DNA of 64,000 nt from Toxotes chatareus (lineage: Eukaryota > Chordata > Actinopteri > Toxotidae). Shown piece by piece: positions 1-13,600 of the stretch (positions within the stretch are counted from its first letter, which is position 1; every line of letters starts with the position of its first letter). The translations under genes and the position numbers were made by a program. Below the pieces are notes generated by a model that saw only the letters and a list, made by a program, of their open reading frames with translations, had not been told where the DNA came from and made no database searches. The stretch is from assembly GCA_016801885.1 (NCBI GenBank), contig JAFBJY010001503.1:79616-143615 (forward strand), given 5' to 3'.

Positions 1-2879
1 TGTTCAACAAATGTTAGAATACCCCTGAAGGGGAACATGTTGTTGAATAATTATTACATGATGGGTGAACTTGCATTTTTTCCAGGACACATGTCTTATG
101 CCTGTTGATACTGGACGGGAAGCTTTGGACCAGTATTATGATTCTGTACAAATGTGACCCTGTAAAAAGGAATAATCCGTTAAATTTATCTCCCAGATAA
201 TGGCAAATTTTCCCCTGTTTTATTTCCCAATAAGTAATGAATTCATATGATTTTAAACACCCTTTAAACCCGATCAAGATATTTAATAAAGGATTCTTCA
301 TGCGAGGGCAGGTTTGCACAGAATGTGGTATTTTTTTTACGTTGTCTGAACAAAACAGGCCCAAGTCTAATGTCCTGTGGCATTGAAAAAAGGGAACTGT
401 AAACAGTCAAGGAAATGATCGACAATGTTTTAAAAGCAATGCATCATTAAAGGCTTTTAAAAATATGATGAACTTTTTTTTTTTGAAACCCTTTGAGGAT
501 CCTGCATTTTGGAAAGGAGCACAATGTGATTTAAGGGCTTGCGTCGCTTGGTTTAGCCACGGGGTTTTTGCTGTTTTCTTCTGACTTGGTTGGACAAATC
601 TGTTAAACAGTATTTTGGGAAGAAAAAAACAGAAATTTTAGCGTTAGAGGGGGCGAAGATGTGTTTTGACACCCTGTTGTATGGATTTGATTTCTTGGCA
701 TTTTTTCTTGGGAAGTTTTTTGTCTGGGGGCTAAACCCTTTTGGTAAAAAAAAAGGTGAATTTCAGCAGGGGGCCCCCCCTACTGTGACCGGGGCGTTGA
801 CCTCACCAGGGACCTCATCCCCTGCCCCTTTTATGACTTCATTTAACGCCCCCTTGACCCCCCCCTTTTTGACATCATGCGTGTGAACATTGGTAGTGTA
901 AACATTGTCTGTAAAGCCCCCTTCCATGATGTGGCCCTTGTTGTCTTCCCTCTCTCCAGACGTTTGAAGGTTTTGCGCTGAAATACACAAAATGCTAACC
1001 CACAGGTTTCAGGTAAAAAAGTTAAATATGCAATTTTTTTTCCCGGGGGGCTTAATGACAATGCTTTGTTGTTTGGTGCACCCAAACTGTGAAAAAATTC
1101 CCCCCTTTTCCCCTTTCCCCAAACTCTTTTAAACCCCGGGAAAACCTCCCTTTATAAAATCTCCCCCAAATTTTTTTGGGGTAATAAAATTTAAGGGGTT
1201 TTATAATCCCTTTTTTTAAAATACTTTTTGTGATTGAATTTTTTTTTAACTTAAAGTTTGACTGCGATTTATACTGTTTGACTGTTAATTGGGCGTGAGG
1301 AAGTAATTTCTGCAGTAGCTACACGGAAAGGCACGTGTTTCCCCGTTTCGATATATTGTGTATTTATTTATTGGTTGCTGCCCCGACTTTAAAGGGTTAT
1401 TTGGATATTTTTTTCATCTTTTTTTTTTTGAATATAGTATGCCATTGTTCAAATTTTAGCGGAAAAAAGGGCACAAAAAAACACACTATTGCAGATGTTT
1501 ATAAATTATTTTTATCATTTTTTTTTATTTCAATACATAAGTTTGATGGTGCCTTATTTTTTTTGTTATGATTCATTTCATAAATATTGACCTTTTTTTT
1601 TTTTCCTGTTAAAAGAAAATGTTATTATTTTTTTCTTTATTTACCTGAAAAAAGAAATCTGGAGAAAAAAATTTTAAATTTTTATTTAATATTTTGATCT
1701 AAAGAGATTTTGTAATTTTGTGAAAAATTTTTGGGCAAAACCCATCCTGCTGCCAGAGGAAGCTTTGGTTTTGGGAGAGTCATTAATATCCCCCCTTTTA
1801 GGGGTAACACATTAAAAGGTTCTAAAAAGAAAAACGAGCGGAAAACCCCCGCAACTGGGAAAATGGGGTGTTTTTTCCGTTCTTCCATGTTTTTTGTCCT
1901 CCTCTCTGTAGAATTTTTGAAGGTCTGCATCTACAGAAAGTACCCACCACTTCTAAGTTTCAGATTAATAGATCGGTTGGTTAAAAACCCCAAAATGCTG
2001 TTTTCTCTACCTTGGTTTTTAAAAATCTTTTGACAGCAGGGTCTTTTTTTTTCGGGCATAAAAAAAAAACAAAAAAAAAAAAAAAAATTTGCAAGGGGTT
2101 TTTGGGACATCGATACATCTGTGGGTGTCAAACGGCTGGGAAGGGACAGAGTTCACCCGCCGTCGCCCGTTAAAACCGCCTGAGACCTGCTAGCGGCATC
2201 AAACACCCCGATCTCAGTTGGGAGGTGTAATAAAGAAGTTGTGGCTTTGTTTTTTTTTTCCCAAAAAAACAAAACCAGAAGAAAAACTGTTTTGGAAGAC
2301 TGTATAGGAAGTGAGGTCAAGCAAGGTTAAAGCGAATCACCCCGTGAGTACTTTTAATTTGGTGGAATGCCATTAAAAAAATTTCCGTATATATTTATTT
2401 TAAAAAAAAAATGAACAAATAAACGATGGTAAACAGAATGTACATTTATATTTATTTAACCCCCAGACCCACTCTCAAAAATTTTACCCTTTTTTACATG
2501 TCTTAACTCTTTTCCTCCCCAGGGCCCGTGCTTTTTGTTTCTCTTCTCTTTTTCGTACCTTCCGGTACCCCTGTCTGGGCTGCTGTCCTATGGTCCTGGC
2601 TCCCCCCACCTGCCTTTTATTGTTTTGATCTATTTCTAACATTTTAATGTCGTTTTGCTACAGATAAATATTTGATTAATATTCTTTGCAAACTATAATG
2701 TAAATAATTACCAGTCAAAGCTTTTTTTGTGCTCTGTTTCCCCTAATTCTAATCTCTGGACACATTATCCAAAAATGTCAACTAACTGTAATTAAAACCG
2801 ACCCCCAAATTTTCTTTTATGCTGCATGTCTTTCTCCTCCCCTCCTCCATTTCCCGCTGTCCTATCTTCCCCCTTTTCC

Positions 2880-3065
2880 TCCTTTCCCGGTTTGCAGAGG
2901 GGCCCCCCCTCTGAGCCAGGTTTTTGCTCAAGGTTTCTTCCTTTAAAGGGGGGTTTTTTCCCTTTCCACTGTCCCCCTTTCTTTCTGGGGTAGACTTGAG
3001 TCTCTGTAAAAGGCTTTGAGACAATTTTGATTTTAAAGGCATATAAATAAAAATTTAATTGAAAT
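2880..3065 (+). repeat. Noisy L2-type LINE 3' tail
   Basis: The stretch reads like the fish L2-type tail: a 'gctcaaggtttcttcc' phrase, a run of G/T, 'gtctctgtaaaaggctttga', then an AT-rich 'atataaataaaaatttaatt' end. The same tail is seen clean at 59,101-59,215 and, more distantly, at 34,310-34,505. No coding part of a LINE is recognisable upstream in this noisy region. Confidence 0.6.
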
Positions 3066-6000
3066 TTAATTGGGGAAAATTGAATTAATTTTAATTTTTT
3101 GTGTTCGAACTTCCCCCCCATTTAAGGTTCACCCCCGAAAAAAACCCCCCAGTGAGAATGTTGGTTTCGGATTAATGAGTAAGTCTTTCTTGTTTTTCGA
3201 AATAAAAAATTTTAGATCTAAAAATCTTTACCAGTCTTTGAACAAAGAATCTTTAATAAACATTTAAAAATAAATATTATTTTTGCTTTTTTAGTCTCCC
3301 CGGGCCAGCCAAAAGCAGCTTGCAGGGTGCATCGACAAGCAGCTAAGACCTGGGGCCCCATTTAAAAAGGGGTTTTAACCTCCGGGTTTTGATTCCCCCT
3401 TCCACCATTCCCGGTGTTGGAGGCCCGACAGTGGTGAAATTTAATATCAAAATCTCTGCATTCCACTGCCACTCTGTGTTCTAAAAAAAATGGGGGAAGA
3501 GTTCCAAAATTCCTGATGAGTTGGAAAAATCGTGAAAATTGAATAACCCTTTCCCCCTGTTTTTTTTGTAAATAAATATCAAAAATTTTGGTGCAGAGAA
3601 TTATTTTTGCCCTTTAAAAGTGCTCTAACATTTTGGCATTTGCGGTGCAGCAAACCCAAACATTATTTTAGCCCCTAGAAAAAGCCTCCCAAACCCTCGC
3701 CCACCCCAGCTCATCCAGGACATACCGAAGCATTGTGGTCCCCCATCACCAAAAGACAGACCCTGTTCCAGACCCTGAGGGGAAATTTTTAAAATTCCCC
3801 CCATCCCTCCCCCCAGACACCGGCCGCTTTAAAATTTGGGAAAAAAGCGACCCCCCCCCTCCCCCTGAAATGTACCCCATCTCGCCGATTTTACATAGAT
3901 TTTAGCATCCTCCCTGATCTGGCGGAGGAAGCAAAATCAAAACTAAAAGAAATGATGTGATCCCGCTAGGTTTAAAGGGAAAATGCATCAACCGTTTTCC
4001 CTTCTGTCAAAGGGGTTCCTCTTCCCCTGTGTGGGGATCTGGAACAGTTAGGAGACAGGGGGCCCCTGATACTGATACTGATACAGACTGTATTTATTGG
4101 GGAAAGGGATTTTGGGGGCTGGGTTATTATTTGGGGGTTTTCGGGTGGGCTGGGGGGTGACTCTTCAAAATACCTGCGAGGGCCCAAAAGTTAAACCCAT
4201 CAAAAATAGAAACATAAAAGGTAGGACTTGGGTATCCACAGACCAAAAGTCAGCAGGTTAACTTTTATGGTGTGGGAAATGGTGGAAGGTTTTTGGATGA
4301 GTCTAGGGAGGGAAGAAAAATGATTGAAACCCCCAACACAACATTGTTTGGGGTAAAGAGTCTGTTGAAAAAAATTTTGCATTTCAGGAAAGGTTTAAAA
4401 AGGGGGTATGACAAAAAAACGCTGTTTGCGTACGCCCGTCTTTGGATTGGATGGAGGAAATTGCTTTAACCTAGACTTTATTTTTCCTGTCTTGGTGGGA
4501 CCCACGGGTTTGGGAAAACCTATTTTTTTAAAGTGTTTTTGAAAATTTAAAGGGTTTAAAATTTTATGAAAATATGGTGGGTTTTTCTTATTTCAACCTA
4601 TTATCCTGAACTGCAAAGATGAATAAAAAAATTACATTTTTAAAAAAAGGGCTCTAGTCTTTGAAGCAATTTTTCCTCCCGGCAAGTCATCTGACTATTC
4701 TGGGAAATTTTTTTTTTGGCTTTGACCATCCCCAAATGGTTAAATTTTCCCCTACAGATACCCCGGCCTTTTGGCTCATGATGCTCCTAAAATGTATTTT
4801 TATTGGAAATACATCCATCATCATCTGAACAGTAATTATATGGGGCCCTTTTAAACCCCGGGGTAAATTTCAGGGGAAGTTTTTCAGTTTTCCATCCCAA
4901 AAAAAACCGTTTTTTGAAATTTCAAAGGAGATCAAAGACCCTCAGCTATTTTTAAAACGCCTCCCCCCCCTGCCCCGAACGGAAGGGCTGGGGAGGGGTA
5001 CTTCCCCGGGCAGTGGCTTATTTTATTTCAAAACCAATAAAATTCCCCCCCCCTTTTTCCCTCCTCCCCGCCATTTGGGCCCCCATAAAAAAGGGCGGCC
5101 TTACTAAAATCCTACCTGGCTCGCCCAAAACATTGAGATATTCCCAGCTCACTGCTGCAGACTTTCTAGGCCCCCTGTGAGATCGATCTTTAAAAAATAT
5201 TCCCCCCTCATCTCAACAAAAACAAAACTAAAAAGACGAAAACATTGTCAGACTGCTGGTGGAGAAAAGGGTTTGAAAAGCAAAAGCAAGTGTTGAAGAA
5301 GGACAGGGGTTTCTTTTCCCCTTTTTAGCCTATACCTATTGGAAACCCCACGGAGGACTTTCTGAAAAACCCAGAAAATGCTTCTCCTCCAGCCCACGTT
5401 AAACCCTACCCCCTTTGAACTTCTTCTATCAGACAGATGGCTGAAAATGATTTGGGTTTCAAATGAGGAGATGTTAAACCAACTGGTTGGTTCTTGAAAA
5501 AAATTAAAAAAAAAACAATGCGCTCCAAGATACCCCCTGATCAACGGGGGCCCGAAAAAAGGGTTGGACTTTTTCTCTGCACCCCTCCAAAAAGGGAGCC
5601 CAAGGAGTTCCTGGAGGACCCAACGCCAGTGCGGGCTGTGATGCAGAAGGATTAGAAGGGCGGGGTTTTTTATGAAACGGCGGAATATTAGAGTCTTCCT
5701 CCCCCTGAGCCAAAGCGGTAGTGTGAAAAAATTGTGAAAAGTGGTGCAGATGAACTAAATGCTGTGTTAGAAAATGCCTGGGTAAACTTTGCCCTGAAAA
5801 GGAAATTGAGTGTCTAGAAAATCAGGAAACAAAACACTGTACAAACACTGGAAACTGAAACCATTCTGATTTAGCTTTTTCCCCCCGTACATGTGAAAAA
5901 AAGTAAAAAGAAAAAAATTAGTAAAATAAGGGGCTGTCCTTTGTTAGAGTGTAAGTCCAACCATGGCGTTTTAAAAAATGCAAATAATCTTTCCCCATCC

Positions 6001-7889
6001 ATTGGTTTTGGGCCCTGTTTTGAACCTGTTTCTTTACTTCCTGATTGATCTTGACATACGGAGTCAAAGTTACCACATTTGGAATGAAAGTGGGGTTTTG
6101 GGAAAAAAACAGAACCGACTATGGGCAGACTGAGGGTTTGGGTTTATCACAAGCTTTCTAACAGACTTGCTAACTGGCAGCAATTAGGCAATTTATACCG
6201 AAAATCTACATTTGTCGATATTACATACAAGATAGCTGCCTGCTGATGTTTTTTTTTTTGGGGGATTTATCGCCATATCTTATTTTTTTTATCAACATTT
6301 AACAGATGGTCTGTTGCAGCAGGCGCTATTTGATGAATCAATTTCCCTTATCACTCAAAATTCCTTGTCGTACCGACGTATTTTTCAAAAAAATTTAATC
6401 CACACTGATTCAACTTATATTTTCAGCATTGTTTGGACTAAAACCCTGTTTTTTTTTCTGCACTTGTATGAATATTCATTTTTAAAATCTGGGAACTACA
6501 AAAAAGTTTCATGGGGTTTTTTGATGGGTTTACAATTTTAAAAGGGGTTGTTTGGGTCTTTTAAACATCATTAAATGTCTTTAATTTGTTATCTAACAAA
6601 GATCCAAAAAACATTTCGTTTAATTTTTTGAATGCTCTTTTTATTTACCAAGATATTAAAATAATACTGTTGAAAATTAAAATAATTGGTTGTTAAAATT
6701 GTATTTAAATAATAAATATAAACACAGGCAGGACATAGCTGCGGTCGAAATCTCAGCCTCAAACAAATTTTTGGAGAAAAATCCTCTTCCTCTGGCCAAA
6801 AACTATTCACATTTTTCAATAATTAAAAAAAATACTATCAGTTGTAAGATTCAACAAAACCAAGACCCATCACCAATCACAGCACATTATTAGATAATAA
6901 AAAACATGACATGTGTCTACCGGGACTGTGAGTTGGTTTCCTGTTTCACACTTTTTGGAAATATATTAAAAAAGTTTTTTAAAATTAAAAAAATTGAAAA
7001 ATGGTTAAAAAATTTATAGTTGTGTAAGTATATTGTAAATCTTTTTTTATCCTCCATGTTGGGTGTTTATTTGCATGGGGAAAGATGTCTTTTTTGAACT
7101 GAAAACTTTTTTTGGAATCACACTTATGCTAAAAATTTGGCAGATCTATATTGATTTGTTTTTTTTCACATTTTTGGGTAGTCAGGGTTTTTTTTTTAAG
7201 AAAAAAAAAATAAGAAAGCAAAAGAAAGGAACAATGACAGTGGTCAGCATCCTGAGGGCAAAAGGCTGAAGGCTTGGGTTAAATCCCTTGACGAGATTTA
7301 CCTCTTACTTCAGAGAATCAATTCGAACTGATTTTCTTGACTCCCTTTTTCCCAAAAAAACCTCTGAAAATGTCATTTCCCGAAGTACATGACACCATAG
7401 ATGATCTGATACCAAAAGGTTTTGGGTCCTCTGAATGCACCTGTATTTTTTTCTCCCCTTTTAAATAAAAATCGCCTGAGATCCCTCCTCCATATGCGAC
7501 CTGCTGCTTTAGTCAGGAGATTCAGATATTTTTTTTGCCAAACCTCATCCTACCTCTGATGTTTTTTTTTTTTGGAATGACATATCAAATAACATTTTTC
7601 TTTTTTAAAAATTATCCACATTTCACATTTTTTAACCTCCCAAAAGAATTAACTGCTTTATTTCGAATGCAACCCTTTTTTTGTTTATCAGGCTCAACTG
7701 ACCACATTCAAATTTTCCCCGGGGGCTTGTTAAAAAAACAGAGAAGAGAAAAACCAAAACAACATCAGAGTGTAAAGACAAAAATTTGAAACTGTTTTGG
7801 GCTAAAAGTTTTCTTCTCTGACATGTCGTTTTAGAACACCTGCTCCCGACAGACACATCATTCACCATGTCACACTCCTTTCCCTTTCA

Positions 7890-8110
7890 TAGAGATTGGA
7901 ACCTTTCTTCAAAGGGGGTTCAGTACTTGGGAAAATTTTTTATCCAGCCCGATTTCGCAATATTTTCTCAGAGACACTCAGGTTTTTCTGTCTTCATGGT
8001 GGAAATTTCTCTCTCCTCACCAAAACTGGATCCTCCCGCTTAGGTATTTATACTACAATCACCAAAAACCCTTCTCACACAGGGGATCTCCCTTTATCTA
8101 ATTTGACTTT
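7890..8110 (+). other. Possible Ig V-set-like exon trace
   Basis: One plus-strand frame contains GGNFSLLTKTGSSRLGIYTT. It resembles the end of an Ig V domain of B7/butyrophilin type, where a G-N-x-S-L strand is followed by D-S-G-x-Y-x-C. The Asp-Ser and the final Cys are absent, and the frame lies in noisy sequence, so the resemblance may be chance. No signal peptide or second Ig domain can be read nearby. The nearest transmembrane-type exon (10.6 kb) is on the opposite strand, which argues against one gene. Confidence 0.2.
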
Positions 8111-10571
8111 TCAAACCAGTTGGCCCCCGATGATTTAGATTTTCCCAGGTTTTTTTTTTTACATTAATAATGAATTCAGATCCCCTTTTGAAATCTGTTA
8201 ACTTTTTCATTAAAGGGGCTTTTTTATTGGGGTTTAAAAAAAAATGAAATGAAAAAAAATTCCTTTGATTCAATGTTAGTTTTACAAAAATTTAATCAAA
8301 GGGAATTTAATTTAAAATTTTTAACAAACTGCCTTTAAATCTTTAGATGAAATTCATTTTAGTGACCCAAAAAAAGGACCTTTCTCTCCACACCCTTCTC
8401 TCTCTGTTCTGGGGCCCCTTAAATAAAGCGATAACATGGCAGTTATTTTTGGTAATTTCCCAAAAACACATCACACAATTAGGATTATGAATGAAATTAG
8501 ATTTGTTCTGGACCAGAATGTGGGGATTTTGTGTTTTGTTGTGAATTTTTTAAAAAAGAAAACCTTTATTTTGGCAAAAAATCTTAAATACACTGACAAA
8601 ACACCAACACACTAATGCGCTGTAGGGATTGTGATTGGGGAAAGGGGGGATGAAGGATGGAGGAAAGTCAATGGGAGAAAAAAGAGTAAGAGAGAGGCAT
8701 TGAACAAAATAGAAGATGGGGGGCAAAGGGAAAAGTATCAGGCCCCATTCTTATCATCCCATCTGATCTGTCCCAATTTCTTCTGCAGCAAAAAAAGCCC
8801 AAACACACAGCTAGGTCCAAAAACCATCTTAAGGGCAAAAAGAAGGTCCAAACAGATGGTTTCCCCCCGAATCAGACTGGGATTTCATGAAAGACAGAAA
8901 CTGTGAGCCTAAAATGTAGTGAGGAAATGGGGGTTTTTAAAGGCAAATGGCTGTCAATCCTGCTTGATTTGATTTAGTTTTATTTTCTGTTTTGGGACTT
9001 TGTAAAGTTGTTTTCACTTTTAAAAGTATCTATGTCCCCTGGGGGCAACTATCAGTCGTGGACAACTGTCAGGGCAGTGGGTGACCTGGTCAAATACACT
9101 TGTGCTCTTTTTTACAACAGACACAAGACTTACTGATGCCCCTTTTCTTGAAGCAAGCCCCCACACGGGAAATTTATAAAGTCCGTTAAAAAAAACATAA
9201 AAGTTTATAATAAAGGGGTTGATTAGTTATAAAAAAAAAAAAATGGACCTAGGTAAAAAGTTTTAGAATCATAAAGAAACATGAGGTTTAAAAGGGGGAT
9301 ACGGGCTAATGCCACAATAAGTTACTTGGGATCACATGGGGGATCAGTCATTTGTGATGAAGATTAAATTAATAAAAAAATCGACTTTTCTTTTTTTTTG
9401 GGTTTATATATATGGAACGAAGAAAGCACCTCTAATTGTTGTTATTCACTGGGGGTTGGATAAAAAAACCAACCCAAAAAAGCTTGACTTTTTTATCTCC
9501 CGGTATGTAATGTGATTCTTCTATTCTTTACATTAAAAGGGAGAAATTACGGTGAAGCAGCCGCATTAATGAAAAAATTACAAAATTTTTTATTATGGTT
9601 TAGAACAGATCCCGAAATTTAATGAATCCCTACTTGGAATGTCTGGTTGTTAGTTTTTGAAAAGGTCGAACTGAGTCTAAAACATGCAACTTCCACGTTT
9701 AACACACAAACTTAGATGGAATTAGTGGGATTGTCTCTAACTACCAAAAATGGAATATAAATGGGGTTAGGACCGCTTAGTTCCATTGCCTCTGTAATCC
9801 AAAAAAAGTGTTTATGTGTTTTTTGTTAACAAAATGCTTTCTTTCCAAAAACAAAAAACCAAATTATATGAGATGGAAAAAAAATTTAAAAAACATTCTT
9901 TTATACTGATTCTTACTTTGAAAAAGTGTAAACCCAAAAACCCCCCCGGGCAAAAAGGGGGAAGAGTTCTTGGGAAAATGTGTGTTTGGGGGGGGGGGTT
10001 TATAAAAAAAAACAGGAAGGAAGAAACAGGTTGGGGTCGACAGAAAATGGTAGGAGGTCTTTTAATCAGCCTGGTGGGGAAACGAATCCCACTCACTAAA
10101 TCCCAAAAAACTTAAATTTAAAACACAGATATCCTCCTAGCCCCAACCCCCGGGGGTTTAAAAAACAGTCCTTTCCCAAAAACCATCCACCATCAGGCCA
10201 AAGGCTTTGTTTCTGCTCATTTATTTTGGATAAGTACAACCTTTAAATCATTTTAAACAAGCTTGAATGAATTTAAATCTTCATTCATTATTTTTTATCT
10301 CACTGGGCCTTAAAAGTTATTCCACAACCATGTGATGTCATTGTCTTTGATCTGTGATGATGATTTCCCTCAGAACGGAAAATGGGTTTGTTATCAGCCT
10401 CAGAATTCCTCAAGTACAGAGGATTGAATAAGGACAGCGGACATTACACGAAGAACAAAAGCAAAGGTTCACTTGAATGACAGGCCACTGGGGTGAGGAA
10501 AATGAGAATCCACAACAACGCAAAGAAAAATCCATTTAGGTTGTTATACCTTAATCTCCCGAGCTTAAAGA

Positions 10572-10690
10572 TTATTCAGTATCTGGGAACGTGAGGCTGA
10601 AAATCAACAAGAGGATGCTGATGGCAATGATGATGACACAGAAGATGAAAGGAACGAGGGTTTTAGGGTCAGTCTGAAGATCATATGAAG
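10572..10690 (-). CDS. Terminal transmembrane-segment exon, unknown protein
   Basis: On the minus strand a pyrimidine-rich acceptor ending 'gattttcag' is followed by an open frame of about 39 codons ending in TAA. It reads SYDLQTDPKT, then a hydrophobic run (LVPFIFCVIIIAISILLLIF), then SLTFPDTE and stop. This is what the last exon of a type I membrane protein with a very short cytoplasmic tail looks like. It is better preserved than its surroundings. Candidate host genes are Ig-superfamily or other immune receptors, but no extracellular domain could be assembled from the noisy sequence upstream, so the family is not assigned. Confidence 0.4.
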
Positions 10691-13600
10691 CTGAAAATCA
10701 ATGAAGCAAAATCATGATGAACTGAATATCATGATGAATTTGAAAACATGATGATCTGAAGATGATATGATGAATAGATTGAGAATCAATCTAATAAAGA
10801 AGACAATGATCAATCGAAGATGAGGGTTATGTGAGAATGAAGAAGAGGATGGGAAAATGAGGACGGTTCTTTCTTTCTTTTGCCCAAACGAAGAACGAGA
10901 TCGGGGGAAAAGCCACCCCTGGGGGATCCCAAAAAAAGGGCCAAAAGGATGATGGGACAGGGAGGGAAAAAGCCCAGGGGCTTTAGACCGTTTCATCTGT
11001 GCAACGCAGTAACAAAACACCACACAAAAACCAACCAAAGGTTCTGCTGAGATGGGCATGGAGGGCAACCCTCCAATTTATTGGATGACCCCCTGCCTGG
11101 AGGATCCAGGAGGAGCCGTAAAAGGGAAAAAATGGCGAGAGACAAGATTCAAATGGGACTGATTGACAACAGAGGTCGGGGAAAGGGGCATAGAAATAAA
11201 AGTGATTCCCGTGATAATTAAGACTCATGAAAAAAAAACCTATGGTTTTAACATTACCCGATCCATCTTTCATCTCCCGGGGGATCACACCCCAATATGG
11301 TGCACCAAAAAAAGTGACACAACTATTCAAACCCCCCCAACCCCCAAACCACCCCCACCCCAATCCTGTTCACCCCCTCCTTTCCTCCAGCAGAAACGAA
11401 ATCACCAACCCCTTTCTCAGTCACCCCAAATAATTTCTGCATGAACATCTTTTCCTTTAAGGTGGTTTTCTCCGGTGCCCGGGGTTTTTCCCCCCCCAGT
11501 CCAAAAAATACAACATTTGGGTTTTTTTTTGGTCTCCGGTTTTCCCCAATAGTCCCGCTCCCAAAAAAAAAGACACATTAAAATAAATTTTCTAAGACCA
11601 AGGTTTTTCTCAATCTTTTCCCAGAAACCAAGTATTTTAAAAATTTTCAGATATCATCACTGGGGAAATTCTCATTTTTATATATAATCGGGCTTTCAAA
11701 AACTGACCAACAGAACGGTAAAACACAGGGCATGTAAGGTGTGTGTTGCGCGGGGGGGGAGGGATGGTGGGTTGTCAGTTCAAATTTGGGCTGGCCCTTT
11801 TTGACATCATTACCACAGGACGCTGAGGGACTGAGAGGATTTTGTCATGAACTGCAACCACCCCCACCTGTTCTTGATTTCTTTGTGTCGCTATGTGCCC
11901 CCTGTGGGAACGCAACCTTTTCCCAACAGATGGAAACACAAACTTTTTGATTTAACGGGCCCCCACAGACATGCTGCTAAAACAGGGGGTGGGGGGGAGG
12001 ATAATTGTGGTTCGTCAGTCAAGGCACTCAAAACAAAGGGTCACTTTTTCTCTTTTTCTCCCTGCATCACACAAACACAATCTACATTCTGTATATTTAC
12101 TATAAATGCAGACTGTGGCCAGACACATTATGATCTCAGTAAAAATAGCTAAAAATAATTTTGTGTGTAAAAGAATGTGTTTAGCATATGAAAAATAATC
12201 TATGTCGGCGTAATCCTAGTGTTTGCGGGGGACCCAAAAACCCCAGCTTTTTCACTGTCCCGGAAAATTCCCAAACATCAAAAATAATAAACAGTTAACC
12301 GGGGGACATTGATGTTCGGGGGGCAGTGACGGGGTCAACTGAGACGAATGAGGCAGATCACTTAATAAGTGGGCAGAAAAAACTCAGGATCCTGCAACTT
12401 TCCATTTTTTCTTTCCTCATTTCATTAAATACTTTTTTGATTGATAAATGAGGGGGATAGATTTAAAAAAATTGTCGGGCTGGGGAAAAATGTTTGTCTT
12501 CCAAAATTTTTATTATTTAAATATAAAAGATTGGTTTTTTGATAAAATCATTGCATCCGAAAATATTTGGTGTTGTACAAACCCAATGACCCAAAATGGA
12601 ATTTTCCCTTTAATCTTAAAGTCCTTTTGGGTCAGTAGAACTGAAGGTGTTTTGAAAAGGAAATAAGATGGCTCTCGCTAAAAAAGGGGGTTAAAAAGAA
12701 TTTATTTTTTTCTTCATGAACATTTTTTCTGATCAGTCCTTCTTTTTTAAATGATTTTGTGTTAAGTTTTCACCAGAAAGGGAAAAATCAACCGTCTCAA
12801 AAAAATTTTTTTCTATACAACAACTGAACAGAAATGTTTTTGATACTGACCATAAAATGTTTATAGACAATTTATTTTTCCCCAAAAAATTTATCTTTCA
12901 GAATAACATCTGTTTGTAGGGCCCCAGCATTATTCCCTTTTTTTGGTCATGATCAGGTCCAAGCTTGGTTTAGGGTTTTGCAAAGCTTTGCCCGTTTAAT
13001 AAGTGTTCCCGTGACTTCGAAAAGCAGCTTCTGACTACATTACAAAATGAATGGAAATTAAAAAAGTGTGAACCTGGGGAAAAAACAAAAAATCCTGGGG
13101 CCAATTTTACTTGAGCTGTATGTATTTTTTCAGTTACTCAAATCAACACATAAGGTAAATAACAAAAACAGAATAAAAGGCTCGTTTTAAAAGTTCTTCC
13201 CTTAATCATCACAGATTTTCAACCCTCACAACATCCCGTGAAAATTGTTGGGGTTTTGTTTTGGGCGAGTAAACTATGACATGTGCTCATGTTCACACAA
13301 GTTTCAAAGGTTTGTATTAACACTGCCTAAAAAATTAGATGTGGTCAGATAGTGGGCCAAATATACTCACTTTTCCGTCTGTGGACAGTAAACAGGCGTC
13401 TTTTGGGTGTGGATCAGCACCATGGACGAGACATTTCCCAAAAGAAAAGGGTTCAACTCTGATGGTTTCACTAAAAACACTGAATCACCCAGTGAAATCC
13501 CCAAAAACAAAAATGGTTATCTCAAACACAAAATATTTTTTTTTCTTTTTAGCAGAAAAAACAGAGTAAACAGCAAAAAAAAGAGTTGCTAGCAGGCTGA

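Noticed and set aside
13395..13540. Minus-strand frame with LGDSVFLVKPSELNP and TPVYC followed by a gtgagt donor
   Set aside because: It could be an exon, but it lies in noisy sequence, no acceptor or domain pattern is clear, and the frame holds for only about 43 residues.
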